Positions 8,424-17,791 of a stretch of DNA of 64,000 bases are shown in pieces. Positions within the stretch are counted from its first letter, which is position 1, and every line of letters starts with the position of its first letter. This stretch comes from M3007 sp040397785 (lineage in GTDB: Bacteria > Bacteroidota > Bacteroidia > Chitinophagales > Saprospiraceae). Location of the stretch: NCBI GenBank assembly GCA_040397785.1, contig JBBAVI010000004.1:35560-99559 (forward strand), read 5' to 3'. A program made the position numbers and the translations under genes. The notes under the pieces were generated by a model. It saw only the letters and a program-made list of their open reading frames with translations. It searched no databases and was not told the origin of the DNA.

Positions 8424-10541
8424 TTATACATCTTTCATGGTGAGGGCTACCCTTTTGCGGGCGTAGTCGATTTCCAGCACCCGGACCATAACTTGTTGTT
8501 GCAAATGCACTACTTCCAGTGGGTTGGTGACAAATTTGTTCGACAATTGAGAAACGTGCACCAGGCCCGAATCCTTGATCCCAATATCGATAAAGGCACC
8601 AAAATTGGTGATATTCGTAACGATTCCGGGCAAAATCATGCCTACCTGAAGGTCATCGAGGGTGTGCACATTGGCAAATTCAAAAGATTTGGCGGCTCCA
8701 CGTGGATCCAATCCGGGTTTTTCCAATTCTTTCAAAATGTCTTGCAGCGTAGGTAGGCCCACATCGCCTTGCACGTATTGTTTGAGGTTGATACGTTGGC
8801 GCTGGGCGCGGTCTTTGACTAAATCCTGTAGGGAACAGCCCAGATCATCGGCCATTTTTTGAACCAAAGCATAACGCTCAGGGTGCACTGCGGTGTTATC
8901 CAGTGGATTTTTGGCCTCCCGGATGCGTAAAAAGCCCGCACATTGTTCGAAAGCTTTATCCCCGAGTCGGGCTACTTTTTTTATTTCCGTACGACTTTTA
9001 AATGCGCCATTTTCGGCACGGTATTGCACGATGTTTTGTGCCAGTACAGGGCCAAGTCCCGAAACATAGGTTAGAAGGTGTTTACTGGCAGTGTTCAGAT
9101 TAATCCCTACAGCATTTACGCAACTTTCGACCGTTCTATCGAGGCTTGCTTTAAGCAAAGTTTGGTTCACATCGTGCTGATACTGCCCTACCCCGATGCT
9201 TTTCGGGTCGATTTTAACCAATTCAGCCAGTGGATCCATGAGGCGGCGGCCGATACTTACCGCGCCACGCACCGTCAAATCCTGACTTGGAAATTCTTCG
9301 CGCGCGACCTCAGAGGCAGAATAAATAGAGGCACCGGCTTCATTGACCTGAAATATTTCAATGGGGCGCGCGAATTTGATTTTGTACAGTAAATCCATGG
9401 TTTCCCGGCCCGCCGTTCCGTTGCCTACCGAAATGGCATCAATGCCATATTTGTCGACCAGCCCTTCAATAATACTTTGGCTTTCAAACACTTGGCGCTG
9501 TGGTTCGTGCGGGTAAATAACGGTATTGTACAACAAGTTGCCATTGGCATCCAGGCAAACCACCTTACAACCAGAACGAAAACCGGGGTCGATACCCAAC
9601 ACAGATTTTTCACCCAACGGCGCAGAAAGCAGCAATTGGCGCAGGTTTTCGGCAAAAACCCGGATCGCTTCCAGGTCTGCTTTTTCTTTGCTGACATTCC
9701 GAAATTCGGTTTCAATGCCCGGTTGCAACAACCGCTTGTAACTGTCTTTTACCGCCTGCCGCACCTGATCGGCAGCCTCTCCAAACGTCGTAACATATAA
9801 AGCATCAAGGTCTTTGATCGACATTTCTTCATCGGGTGCGATTCCCACACGCAGGAAGCCCTCTTCTTCACCCCGGCGCATGGCAAGCAGGCGATGCGAA
9901 GGGCAATTGGACAGTTTTTCACTCCATTCGAAGTAATCCTGATACTTTTTGGCGGCTTCTTCCTTGCCTTTTACCAGTTTGGAGGCAATGATGGCCCCTT
10001 TATCAAAGTGTCGGCGTATTTTATCGCGTGCTTTTTTGTCCTCCGCAATCCACTCGGCCATGATGTCACGTGCACCTTGCAGGGCTTCGTCTACATTGGG
10101 TACTTGATCATTAATATATTGAGCAACAATGGTTTCGATGGCTTTATCGCGCTGTGTGAAAAGCCGTTGCGCGAGTGGCTCCAGGCCTTTCTCGATGGCC
10201 ATAGTAGCGCGTGTTTTGCGTTTTGGGCGGTACGGAAGGTATAAGTCTTCCAATTCGGTCATGGTTGCAGCTGATTCGATGGATTTGCGCAATTCCGGGG
10301 TGAGTTTGCCTTGCTCCTCAATGCTTTGCAAGATTACTTCGCGCCGTTTATCGAGTTCCATCAGTTTTTTGAGTACATCCTGAATATCGGCGATTTGCAC
10401 CTCATCCAATTCGCCGGTCGCTTCTTTGCGGTAGCGGGCGATAAACGGAATAGTTGCACCGGATTCGAGGAGCTCAACAGTAGCTTCCACCCGACGAAAG
10501 GGGATGCTCAGAATTTGGGAAATACGGCTTGCGTAACTCAT
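8424..10541 (-). CDS. tex: Tex family RNA-binding protein
   Basis: A 705-residue cytoplasmic RNA-binding protein of the Tex/Spt6-like family. An N-terminal helical region comes first (ATIPFIARYRKEATGELDE is the classic Tex signature, residues about 30-50). The YqgF-like RNase H fold follows (VLGIDPGFRSGCKV, about residues 325-340), then helix-hairpin-helix motifs (VSGLGPVLAQNIV), and a C-terminal S1 domain (GMILPGIVTNITNFGAFIDIG to the end). The ATG at 10541 (MSYASRISQIL) matches the usual family N-terminus; 19 further in-frame codons upstream are not needed. It is transcribed alone, divergently from the RsbQ-like gene. Confidence 0.96.
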   Translation of the reverse strand: MSYASRISQILSIPFRRVEATVELLESGATIPFIARYRKEATGELDEVQIADIQDVLKKLMELDKRREVILQSIEEQGKLTPELRKSIESAATMTELEDLYLPYRPKRKTRATMAIEKGLEPLAQRLFTQRDKAIETIVAQYINDQVPNVDEALQGARDIMAEWIAEDKKARDKIRRHFDKGAIIASKLVKGKEEAAKKYQDYFEWSEKLSNCPSHRLLAMRRGEEEGFLRVGIAPDEEMSIKDLDALYVTTFGEAADQVRQAVKDSYKRLLQPGIETEFRNVSKEKADLEAIRVFAENLRQLLLSAPLGEKSVLGIDPGFRSGCKVVCLDANGNLLYNTVIYPHEPQRQVFESQSIIEGLVDKYGIDAISVGNGTAGRETMDLLYKIKFARPIEIFQVNEAGASIYSASEVAREEFPSQDLTVRGAVSIGRRLMDPLAELVKIDPKSIGVGQYQHDVNQTLLKASLDRTVESCVNAVGINLNTASKHLLTYVSGLGPVLAQNIVQYRAENGAFKSRTEIKKVARLGDKAFEQCAGFLRIREAKNPLDNTAVHPERYALVQKMADDLGCSLQDLVKDRAQRQRINLKQYVQGDVGLPTLQDILKELEKPGLDPRGAAKSFEFANVHTLDDLQVGMILPGIVTNITNFGAFIDIGIKDSGLVHVSQLSNKFVTNPLEVVHLQQQVMVRVLEIDYARKRVALTMKDV

Positions 10542-10606
10542 AGGACATAATTGTGTTAAATGGTTTTGGCGTGGGGGGCAAATTTCAATATTTGACACAA
10601 ATTGTA

Positions 10607-10630
10607 GGTACTTTTTGATAAAAAGTTACC
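10607..10630. promoter_or_regulatory. AT-rich inverted repeat between tex and the RsbQ-like gene
   Basis: GGTACTTTTT-GAT-AAAAAGTTACC is a 10-bp inverted repeat with one bulged base and a 3-bp centre. It lies in the 303-bp divergent spacer, about 70 bp from the tex start. It could be an operator or a hairpin in the tex leader. Confidence 0.35.
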
Positions 10631-10708
10631 AACATTAGTAAAGTCTGATTTGTACCAACCATTACAAACAATATATATACGCGTCTAATAAAACGTTTAC
10701 AAATTTTA

Positions 10709-10729
10709 ATTTGGCAAACATTGCCAAAT
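10709..10729. promoter_or_regulatory. operator-like palindrome upstream of the RsbQ-like gene
   Basis: ATTTGGCA-AACAT-TGCCAAAT is a perfect 8-bp inverted repeat with a 5-bp spacer. It lies 58 bp upstream of the putative -7 box at 10788. The symmetry and spacing resemble a dimeric repressor or activator site; no regulator can be named from the sequence. Confidence 0.4.
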
Positions 10730-10787
10730 GTCTGTTCAAAGCCAAATTATTACTTCTACTAGTTAGGGGTTTTACTTTTTTAACAAT

Positions 10788-10795
10788 TACATTTG
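10788..10795 (+). promoter_or_regulatory. putative -7 element of the RsbQ-like/PAS kinase operon
   Basis: TACATTTG matches TAnnTTTG and sits 49 nt upstream of the ATG at 10845. The -33 position is not conserved. Confidence 0.45.
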
Positions 10796-10844
10796 TATGT
10801 ACTACTAAAACCAAACCTAACGAAAACGAAATTGAGTGACACCC

Positions 10845-11660
10845 ATGTCTCAACAAGTCCTTCTAAAAAATAATGTAAAAATACATGGTATAGGCCCCAA
10901 AACCTTGGTTTTTGCGCATGGCTACGGCTGCGACCAAAGCATGTGGCGTTTTATCTGGCCTGCATTTGTTGAACATTACCAGATCGTATTGTATGATTTA
11001 ACAGGATGTGGCAATTCAGACCTTACCGCGTATGACTTTGTACTTCATCAAAAGTTAGATGGGCATGCGCAGGATTTAATTTCCATCATCCAGGCACTTG
11101 GATTATCGAAATGCACGGTGATTGGTCATTCAGTCAGCAGCATGATTGCTATGTTGGCAGCGATTGAACAACCTATCCTATTTGAACAATTAATTATGAT
11201 TTGTCCATCGCCTCGATACATAGACGATGCACATTATGAGGGCGGATTTGCGGAGTCTGACATCATGGGTCTTTTGGATGCACAAGACAGCAATTACCTA
11301 GGTTGGTCGAACGATATTGCTCCAATAATTATTGGCGATCCATATCAACTTGATTTACAAACCGAACTTGCCAATCGTTTTTGCCGCAACAATCCCGAAA
11401 TAGCGCGCCATTTTGCAAAAGTCACTTTTTTGAGCGATCATCGGGCCGATTTGCCCAAGTTGCAAACTTCCACCTTGATCATTGATAGCGCTTTTGACCG
11501 TTTGGTTCCGCAAAGTGTAGGCGCTTATATGAAACAATCCATCCCACATTCGGAACGCATTACCCTGGAGATTCAAGGGCATAGTCCGCACCTCAGTGCA
11601 CCCAATGCGACGATTCGTGCGATACAACAATTTTTATTGCCTTCAGAAGACCAAAATTAA
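10845..11660 (+). CDS. RsbQ-like alpha/beta hydrolase
   Basis: A 271-residue cytoplasmic alpha/beta hydrolase that resembles Bacillus RsbQ and the plant KAI2/D14 receptors along its whole length. Matching features are AHGYGCDQSMW near residue 24, LYDLTGCGNSDLTAYD, GHSVSSM with the nucleophile Ser96, RFCRNNPEIARHFAK, and a C-terminal QGHSPHLSAPN with the catalytic His246; Asp218 completes the triad. In B. subtilis RsbQ is required for the PAS phosphatase RsbP to respond to energy stress. Here the next gene, overlapping by one base (TAATG), encodes a PAS histidine kinase, so this is probably the ligand-sensing half of a two-protein sensor. The GTG three codons upstream is an alternative start. 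The ligand or substrate is unknown. Confidence 0.9.
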   Translation: MSQQVLLKNNVKIHGIGPKTLVFAHGYGCDQSMWRFIWPAFVEHYQIVLYDLTGCGNSDLTAYDFVLHQKLDGHAQDLISIIQALGLSKCTVIGHSVSSMIAMLAAIEQPILFEQLIMICPSPRYIDDAHYEGGFAESDIMGLLDAQDSNYLGWSNDIAPIIIGDPYQLDLQTELANRFCRNNPEIARHFAKVTFLSDHRADLPKLQTSTLIIDSAFDRLVPQSVGAYMKQSIPHSERITLEIQGHSPHLSAPNATIRAIQQFLLPSEDQN

Positions 11661-12772
11661 TGATGACAGAACTGAATAAAACAAATATTGAATACGAATT
11701 GTTGACGAACTCTTATTGCGGCTATGTCGTTACGGATGAAGCGGGCCGCATTTTAAAAATCAATGAAGTGATGCTAAAATGGTGCGGTATTGACCTTGCA
11801 AGCGCAAAAGATGGGATTCAATTCGCGGACTTTTTGACTGTTGGAAGCAAATTGTATTACGAAACCCATTATTTACCTTTACTTCAAATACAAGGATATG
11901 TTCGGGAAATCAACCTTGAACTCGAATCCAGCCCTGATGATAAGATACCCATTTTAATTAATTCTATCTTAAAACATGACCCTGTTACCCAAAAACAATT
12001 AAACTTTTCCATTGTATTTGAAATCAGGCAACGAAAGCAATATGAACACGAATTATTGCAAGCAAAAAGAAACGCAGATGCCCTTGTAGAACAACTGCTG
12101 CGTTCGAATAAAGAACTGAGTCAATTTACCTATGTAGTTTCCCATGATTTAAAATCCCCTTTAAATAACGTGATCAGCATTGCAGAAATGCTTAAAGAAC
12201 ATTGTGCCGGAAAACTGGACCATGAAGGCGATTTGTTTGTAGATTATTTGATTCAATCATCCAACCGACTTAAAAATTTGATCGACAGCATTTTAACTTA
12301 CTATCAAAGTGATAATTTGGTTGCCGGAAAAGAAACCGTCGATTTAGTTCGGCTCTTTGCATCCGTGCATGATATGCTGGACAGCAAACGTGAACATCAA
12401 ATTCGCTACATAACGACCCCAACATCCATTTTTTCCCATCAAGCGGCCTTGAACCAGATATTAATAAATTTGGTCGCGAACGCCATCAAATACAATGACA
12501 AACCGCAAGTAATCGTGGATATCCATTTTTCTGAAAACGATCAATTCTATTGTTTTGCAGTGCAGGATAATGGACCAGGAATACCAGCAATACACTTAGA
12601 AAAAATATTTAATTTATTTACCAGCCTAGGGAAAAAAGACCGCAACGGCGAACAGGGCACCGGAATTGGCCTTTCTACCGTAAAAAAGTTAATTGAACGG
12701 CTGGGCGGCACCATTGAAGTGAAATCGGAAATAGGTACAGGAAGTACCTTTCGATTTTGTTTGGCAAAATGA
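11660..12772 (+). CDS. PAS domain histidine kinase paired with the RsbQ-like hydrolase
   Basis: A 370-residue soluble sensor kinase. The N-terminal PAS domain (about residues 8-125) carries a GSKLYYETHYLPLLQIQGYV stretch. This pattern is shared with PAS domains of RsbP/RsbU-type phosphatases that work with RsbQ-like hydrolases. A short coiled coil (about 125-152) leads to a HisKA domain with H-box VVSHDLKSPLNN (phospho-acceptor His162). A HATPase_c domain follows (N box NLVANAIKYND, G1 DNGPGIP, G2 GTGIGL). There is no membrane segment. The start codon overlaps the hydrolase stop by one base, so synthesis is coupled. No receiver follows immediately; the receiver protein at 17274 is a possible partner but belongs to the next unit. 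Confidence 0.9.
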   Translation: MMTELNKTNIEYELLTNSYCGYVVTDEAGRILKINEVMLKWCGIDLASAKDGIQFADFLTVGSKLYYETHYLPLLQIQGYVREINLELESSPDDKIPILINSILKHDPVTQKQLNFSIVFEIRQRKQYEHELLQAKRNADALVEQLLRSNKELSQFTYVVSHDLKSPLNNVISIAEMLKEHCAGKLDHEGDLFVDYLIQSSNRLKNLIDSILTYYQSDNLVAGKETVDLVRLFASVHDMLDSKREHQIRYITTPTSIFSHQAALNQILINLVANAIKYNDKPQVIVDIHFSENDQFYCFAVQDNGPGIPAIHLEKIFNLFTSLGKKDRNGEQGTGIGLSTVKKLIERLGGTIEVKSEIGTGSTFRFCLAK

Positions 12773-12855
12773 CCAACTATAATAGGCTCATTTTCAGTGA
12801 ATGGACCGTTTAGATTACATCTTTAAAGTAATTCATCCATATTCATGGCATTACT

Positions 12856-12886
12856 TTTGAATAACGTATCACCGATACTATCTTTA
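12856..12886 (+). promoter_or_regulatory. promoter of the multi-PAS kinase gene
   Basis: A TTTG -33 box (12856-12859) and a TATCTTTA -7 box (12879-12886, one mismatch to TAnnTTTG) are separated by 19 nt, the spacing expected for the Bacteroidota primary sigma factor. The ATG is 36 nt downstream at 12922. Confidence 0.6.
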
Positions 12887-12921
12887 GCGCCAACTGAAAT
12901 GTGTACGCTAAACCAACTTTA

Positions 12922-15900
12922 ATGTCTATAAAAACCCAAAGCACAGAATTGCCAGATCAAAAAGCATTGCTTTTGGAGCAATTGCGGCAAAAAGAGCGCA
13001 TGCTTGATCTGTTGGAGCAATTGTCGGATACGGGCAGTTGGGAATTGGATATAACTTCCGGCTCCCAATGCTGGTCGGATAATTATTACAAAATATGCGG
13101 ATTAGTCCCCCAGGAAATAAAACCGAGCACTGATCTATCCATAAAAATGGTGCATCCGGATGATCTGGAACGTACCATTCATACCTTCAATCATGCTGTT
13201 GAAAATGGCCAGCGTTACGAAATAAAAAAACGCCTGGTTCGGCCTGATGGCGAAATCATTTATGTGCATTCAATCGCTACACCCGAATTGGATGCGCATG
13301 GAAATGTCCGCAGATTTTATGGCACTTTGCAGGATATTACCAAGCGGTTAAAAACGGAAAAGGCGTTGATAGACGGTATGCAGCGTTTCAACCTGACCAT
13401 GGAAGCGGCACGCGATGGTTTGTGGGAATGGGATTTGGAGTCAGATACAGCCTATTTTTCACCCCGTTTTAAAGAAATGTTTGGCCTGGATGCGCAGATC
13501 GATAATGAGGGGGTTCTTTTTTTTAACAATCGGGTGCACCCAAACGACCGAGACTGCGTGTTGCAGGCAGTTACCCTGCATTTTAAGCATAACGAGCCTT
13601 TCCTGCAAGAGTTTCGCATGAAGAATCATTTGGGGGTTTATGGCTGGTTTTTGGTGCGGGCCCAAGCCAGCTGGAATGAGGAAGGTCGCGCGGTTCGAAT
13701 GGCCGGATCTGTCACCGATATCAGTGAAAACAAGAGGAAACAAAATCTGTTAGAAGATACGGCAGAAATTGCACAAATAGGCAGTTGGGAGCTTGAATTT
13801 GTGCAAAACAAAATCAGCTGGAATGAAACCATGCGTCAAATCCATGAAGTAGCCGATGATTTTGTACCCGACCTGAATTACGCAGAACGTTTTTTCAAAG
13901 CGGGTGCCCGACGTGATCGAATGAATGCAATTTTTAATGAGGCAATGCTGACCGGTGCAGATGTTGATGTAGAACTGGAATTTGTCACCGCGAAAGGAAA
14001 TGACCGGTGGAAAAGACTTACAATCCGCACTGAAAAAAGTGGCGACATACCTGTCAGGATGTATGGTATTTGTCAGGATATAACCAATCGGAAGCGCGCG
14101 GAGCAAACCTTGATGGATTTACTTGCGGAAAAGAACACCATTCTGGAGAGCATTACCGATGGATTTTGCACCATTAACCGCAATTGGGAAGTGACGTACT
14201 GGAACCGGGCGGCAGAAGTTATCACTACCCTGCCTCGGGAAAAAGTGCTCGGGAAAAATATGTGGAAGGTGTACGGAGATGCGCGTGAAATGGTGTTTTT
14301 CAGGGAATACCACCGGGCGATGGAAGCCCATGTGCCCGTACATTTCGAAGAATATTACCCCTATATAGACAAATGGTTTGAGATTTCCGCTTATCCTTCT
14401 GAAATCGGGCTTTCGGTTTATTTTAAAGACATTACACAAACCCGGCATTTGTTACAGTTGCAACAACTGGAACAACAAGTGCTGGAACTTAATATTCAAA
14501 AAGACAGTAAAATTGAAGAAACGATCCATTTTTACTTAAATGCAATTGAACAATTACACCCAGGCATGCTTTGTTCGATTCAAAAGATGCGCAATAACCA
14601 ATTGTTGAACTGGGTTTCCATCAGTTTACCAAAGTTATATACAGATCAAATTGAAGGAATTTATGTGGGACCAGAAGTAGGCTCATGCGGCACGGCTGCC
14701 TATTCCAAGCAAACGGTGATTGTGTCAGACATCAGCACGGATCATCGCTGGAAGGATTATAAAGACATTGCGCAGGTATACCATTTGAAATCCTGTTGGT
14801 CGATGCCCATTTTCGATTCCAATGAAACGATCGTCGGGACTTTTGCAATGTATCACCAAACGCCCAAGTCGCCCAATGCTTCGGAAATGCAAACGATCAC
14901 GCGCGTACGAAATATTTTGCAGATCATCATCGAGAACAAGGCAATTGAGCAGGATTTAAAATTGAGCAATGAGCGTTTTGAATATGCTACCCAGGCAACT
15001 TCGGATGCGATCTGGGATTTTGATTTGACTACCAATACGTTGTACTGGGGTGATTCTTATGCGCGCCTGTTTGGAGATGACAGTACCACGCAGCAAACAA
15101 ACCTTAAATTTTGGGTAGACCGTATTCACGAGGAGGACCGCGAACGGGTATTACAGAGTCTGCTTCACCATATTCAATTAGAAAACGGTATTTGGCATGA
15201 AACCTACCGATACCTGCGTTCCAACCGCCAATTCGGATTTGTGAGCGATAAAGGGGTGGTTATCCGTGATGAACATGGGAAAGGCCTCCGCATGATTGGC
15301 GCGATGCAGGATATTAACCACCAAAAAGAAGAGGAACAGCAAATGAAATTGCTGGAATCGGTAATCACCAATGCCAAAGATGCCATTTTAATTATGGAGG
15401 TGGATCATCCCCAACAAAAGAGTACAATTATTTATGTGAACGCCGCATTTACAAACTTGACGGGGTACACGGCTGAAGAAATAAAACACCTGCCTCCCAG
15501 GATATTACTAGGCCCTTTAACCGATGAATCGGCGGTTCAGCGCGTAAATAAATCACTTCAACTCGGACAACCCATTGAAGTAGAAGTAATTAACTATAAA
15601 AAAAACGGTGATACTTTTTGGAACAATTGCTCTGTAGTACCCATTTTTAACCAAAAGGGCCAATTTACCCATGTAATCTCGATTCAAAAAGATGTAACAG
15701 AACGAAAAACAGCAGAAGCCGAACGAGAAACCTTTAACCAGATATTACGCGCCATCAACCAGCACGAATCGCTTGATCAGGGGATGCAACTTGCTGCCTC
15801 GCACCTTGCCAAACATTTCGATTGCCCTTATGCGGAAGCCTGGTCGATCAATTTCAAAGCTACCAGAATGATGTTTCGTACTTGCTGGACGACACATCCT

Positions 15901-17277
15901 CGATTTAACAACATGACTGATGGATTGACCCTGAACAACGTCGTATTTGGGCAAGGCCTGATCGGAACAACCCTGGAACAAAAAAACATTGTGTATTGGG
16001 ATACCCTGCATGATCGCCCTTTTATTCGAAAACACGTTGCAAAGGAAGTGGGTTTGGTAAGCGCCATTGGTATTCCCATCTTCTTTAAAGCGGAGATCAT
16101 TGCTGTTTTTTGCCTGTATTCAGAAAAGGTGTATCCGAAGTCCCCTCAAGGCTGCAATTTGTTACAAAGCATCAGCACACAAATCGGGGCTGACATCCAA
16201 AAAAACAGAATTGACGAAGAGTTGAATCATTTCTTTAGTCTTTCACCGGATGTCCTTTGTATTGCCAGTGAGGATTGTTATTTCCGGAAAATAAATCCGG
16301 CCATGGTAAAAATCATGGAATATACAGAAGCAGAATTGCTTGCAACCTATATTCCAGAATTTGTACATCCGGAGGACCGAGGTATGTATTTGGGGGGATT
16401 TAAGGAATCACACAATGAATTTCAACCCTTAATATTTGAAAACCGCTTCATTACCAAATCCGGGAAAATTGTTTGGTTTGAATGGCAAATGGTACCCTTA
16501 AAATCAGAGGGACTTCTTTATGCAGTTGCCAAAGACATCACCCAAAAGAAAGCGATGGATGAAGAGAAAAAGCAACTGATTGAGGCGTTGACAAATAACA
16601 ACCGGGAGTTAAAGCAGTTTTCATACATAACCTCCCACAACTTACGTTCCCCATTGACAAATATGCTTTCCGTATTCGATTTATTGAATTTGGAACATAT
16701 TACCCACAAAGAGACCATCGTATTGATAGATGCTTTAAAAAAATCAACCTTGCATTTAAACAATACGCTGAATGACCTGATTGATATTCTGATTGTAAAA
16801 GGTAATACCAATTTGACGTTGAGGTCTATCCAATTTGCATTAGTTTACCGATCTGTCACAAATTCGATCCAGCATTTGATCGATGAGTCGGGCGCCATTA
16901 TAGAAACCAATTTTGTTGAAGCGCCAGAGGTTGTATTCAATTCTGAATATTTAGAGAGTATTTTTTTAAACATGCTGACTAATTCCATCAAATATTGTAA
17001 GGAAAACGAAAAACCTAAAATAAAAATATACAGTTATGTGAAAAATAAAAATATACATCTTAATTTTGAGGATCAAGGACTGGGATTCGATTTAGAAAAA
17101 GTGAAAGACCGTATTTTTGGCCTCTATCAAAAATTTCATAACCACGAAGACAGCAAAGGAATCGGACTGTACCTGGTTCATTCGCAAGTAACCGCGTTAG
17201 GAGGCTCTATTACTGTCGAAAGCAAGCCATTGGAAGGAACCAAATTTACCATATGTTTTAAACCTGATGCATCATGA
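12922..17277 (+). CDS. giant cytoplasmic sensor histidine kinase: seven PAS, two GAF, HisKA, HATPase
   Basis: A 1451-residue kinase without membrane helices. Order of domains (approximate residues): PAS 25-150, PAS 153-272, PAS 275-393, PAS 395-512, GAF 515-675, PAS 680-800, PAS 806-930, GAF 938-1095, PAS 1100-1215, HisKA 1218-1285, HATPase 1330-1451. Most PAS units end with the PAC signature (DITKR, DISENKR, DITNRKRAE, DVTERKTAE). The H-box reads SYITSHNLRSPL with His1239; Asn in place of the usual Asp after His is common in Bacteroidota kinases. Start: ATG 12922 (MSIKTQ); an in-frame GTG lies seven codons upstream. It has its own promoter, and its TGA overlaps the start of the receiver gene (ATGA), so the receiver is the likely phosphorylation partner. 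Confidence 0.92.
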   Translation: MSIKTQSTELPDQKALLLEQLRQKERMLDLLEQLSDTGSWELDITSGSQCWSDNYYKICGLVPQEIKPSTDLSIKMVHPDDLERTIHTFNHAVENGQRYEIKKRLVRPDGEIIYVHSIATPELDAHGNVRRFYGTLQDITKRLKTEKALIDGMQRFNLTMEAARDGLWEWDLESDTAYFSPRFKEMFGLDAQIDNEGVLFFNNRVHPNDRDCVLQAVTLHFKHNEPFLQEFRMKNHLGVYGWFLVRAQASWNEEGRAVRMAGSVTDISENKRKQNLLEDTAEIAQIGSWELEFVQNKISWNETMRQIHEVADDFVPDLNYAERFFKAGARRDRMNAIFNEAMLTGADVDVELEFVTAKGNDRWKRLTIRTEKSGDIPVRMYGICQDITNRKRAEQTLMDLLAEKNTILESITDGFCTINRNWEVTYWNRAAEVITTLPREKVLGKNMWKVYGDAREMVFFREYHRAMEAHVPVHFEEYYPYIDKWFEISAYPSEIGLSVYFKDITQTRHLLQLQQLEQQVLELNIQKDSKIEETIHFYLNAIEQLHPGMLCSIQKMRNNQLLNWVSISLPKLYTDQIEGIYVGPEVGSCGTAAYSKQTVIVSDISTDHRWKDYKDIAQVYHLKSCWSMPIFDSNETIVGTFAMYHQTPKSPNASEMQTITRVRNILQIIIENKAIEQDLKLSNERFEYATQATSDAIWDFDLTTNTLYWGDSYARLFGDDSTTQQTNLKFWVDRIHEEDRERVLQSLLHHIQLENGIWHETYRYLRSNRQFGFVSDKGVVIRDEHGKGLRMIGAMQDINHQKEEEQQMKLLESVITNAKDAILIMEVDHPQQKSTIIYVNAAFTNLTGYTAEEIKHLPPRILLGPLTDESAVQRVNKSLQLGQPIEVEVINYKKNGDTFWNNCSVVPIFNQKGQFTHVISIQKDVTERKTAEAERETFNQILRAINQHESLDQGMQLAASHLAKHFDCPYAEAWSINFKATRMMFRTCWTTHPRFNNMTDGLTLNNVVFGQGLIGTTLEQKNIVYWDTLHDRPFIRKHVAKEVGLVSAIGIPIFFKAEIIAVFCLYSEKVYPKSPQGCNLLQSISTQIGADIQKNRIDEELNHFFSLSPDVLCIASEDCYFRKINPAMVKIMEYTEAELLATYIPEFVHPEDRGMYLGGFKESHNEFQPLIFENRFITKSGKIVWFEWQMVPLKSEGLLYAVAKDITQKKAMDEEKKQLIEALTNNNRELKQFSYITSHNLRSPLTNMLSVFDLLNLEHITHKETIVLIDALKKSTLHLNNTLNDLIDILIVKGNTNLTLRSIQFALVYRSVTNSIQHLIDESGAIIETNFVEAPEVVFNSEYLESIFLNMLTNSIKYCKENEKPKIKIYSYVKNKNIHLNFEDQGLGFDLEKVKDRIFGLYQKFHNHEDSKGIGLYLVHSQVTALGGSITVESKPLEGTKFTICFKPDAS

Positions 17278-17705
17278 TCCCCACCTTGCTATGCGTCGAT
17301 GACGACAAAATGACCCTCATGTTGATTCGACTTATTTTGGAAAAAGCCAATTTTTGCACAACGTTGGTGACGGCCATTAATGGCGCACATGCGCTCGAGT
17401 ACTATTCAAACCAACTAAATATCTCCCTTGAAGAAAGGGTTTATCCAGATGTTATTTTATTGGATTTGAATATGCCTGTGATGAATGGCTGGGAGTTTTT
17501 GTCTGCTTTCGCCGAACAATTTCCTGAGCGGGCATCCCAAACTAAAATTTTTATCCTCTCTTCCAGTGTAGATCCGTTCGAAAAGGAAAACGCAACAAAC
17601 CATCCAATGGTAGTGGCTTTTTTACCAAAACCGCTGAGTATCGATGCCCTGGAAAAGTTGAAAATGCACCGCGCTTTACAAGATTTTTTTATCACTGTAG
17701 CCTGA
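17274..17705 (+). CDS. single-domain response regulator
   Basis: A 143-residue stand-alone receiver domain with the acidic pocket Asp9/Asp10, phospho-acceptor Asp64 (ILLDLNMP), Ser96 (FILSSS) and Lys119 (LPKPL). No output domain is present. The insert between beta-2 and beta-3 (YSNQLNISLEERVYPD) is typical of the small regulators encoded directly after multi-PAS kinases in Bacteroidota. It overlaps the preceding kinase by 4 bp (ATGA) and so is probably its cognate partner, passing phosphate on or acting by protein contact. Confidence 0.92.
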   Translation: MIPTLLCVDDDKMTLMLIRLILEKANFCTTLVTAINGAHALEYYSNQLNISLEERVYPDVILLDLNMPVMNGWEFLSAFAEQFPERASQTKIFILSSSVDPFEKENATNHPMVVAFLPKPLSIDALEKLKMHRALQDFFITVA

Positions 17706-17791
17706 TCTGTCGCGAAATAGCCCCAGCATTACTTTCCCAATCCGCTCATGCTCATGATTCATTGCTGTTTTGTGCCAAAAGCAGCATATTT

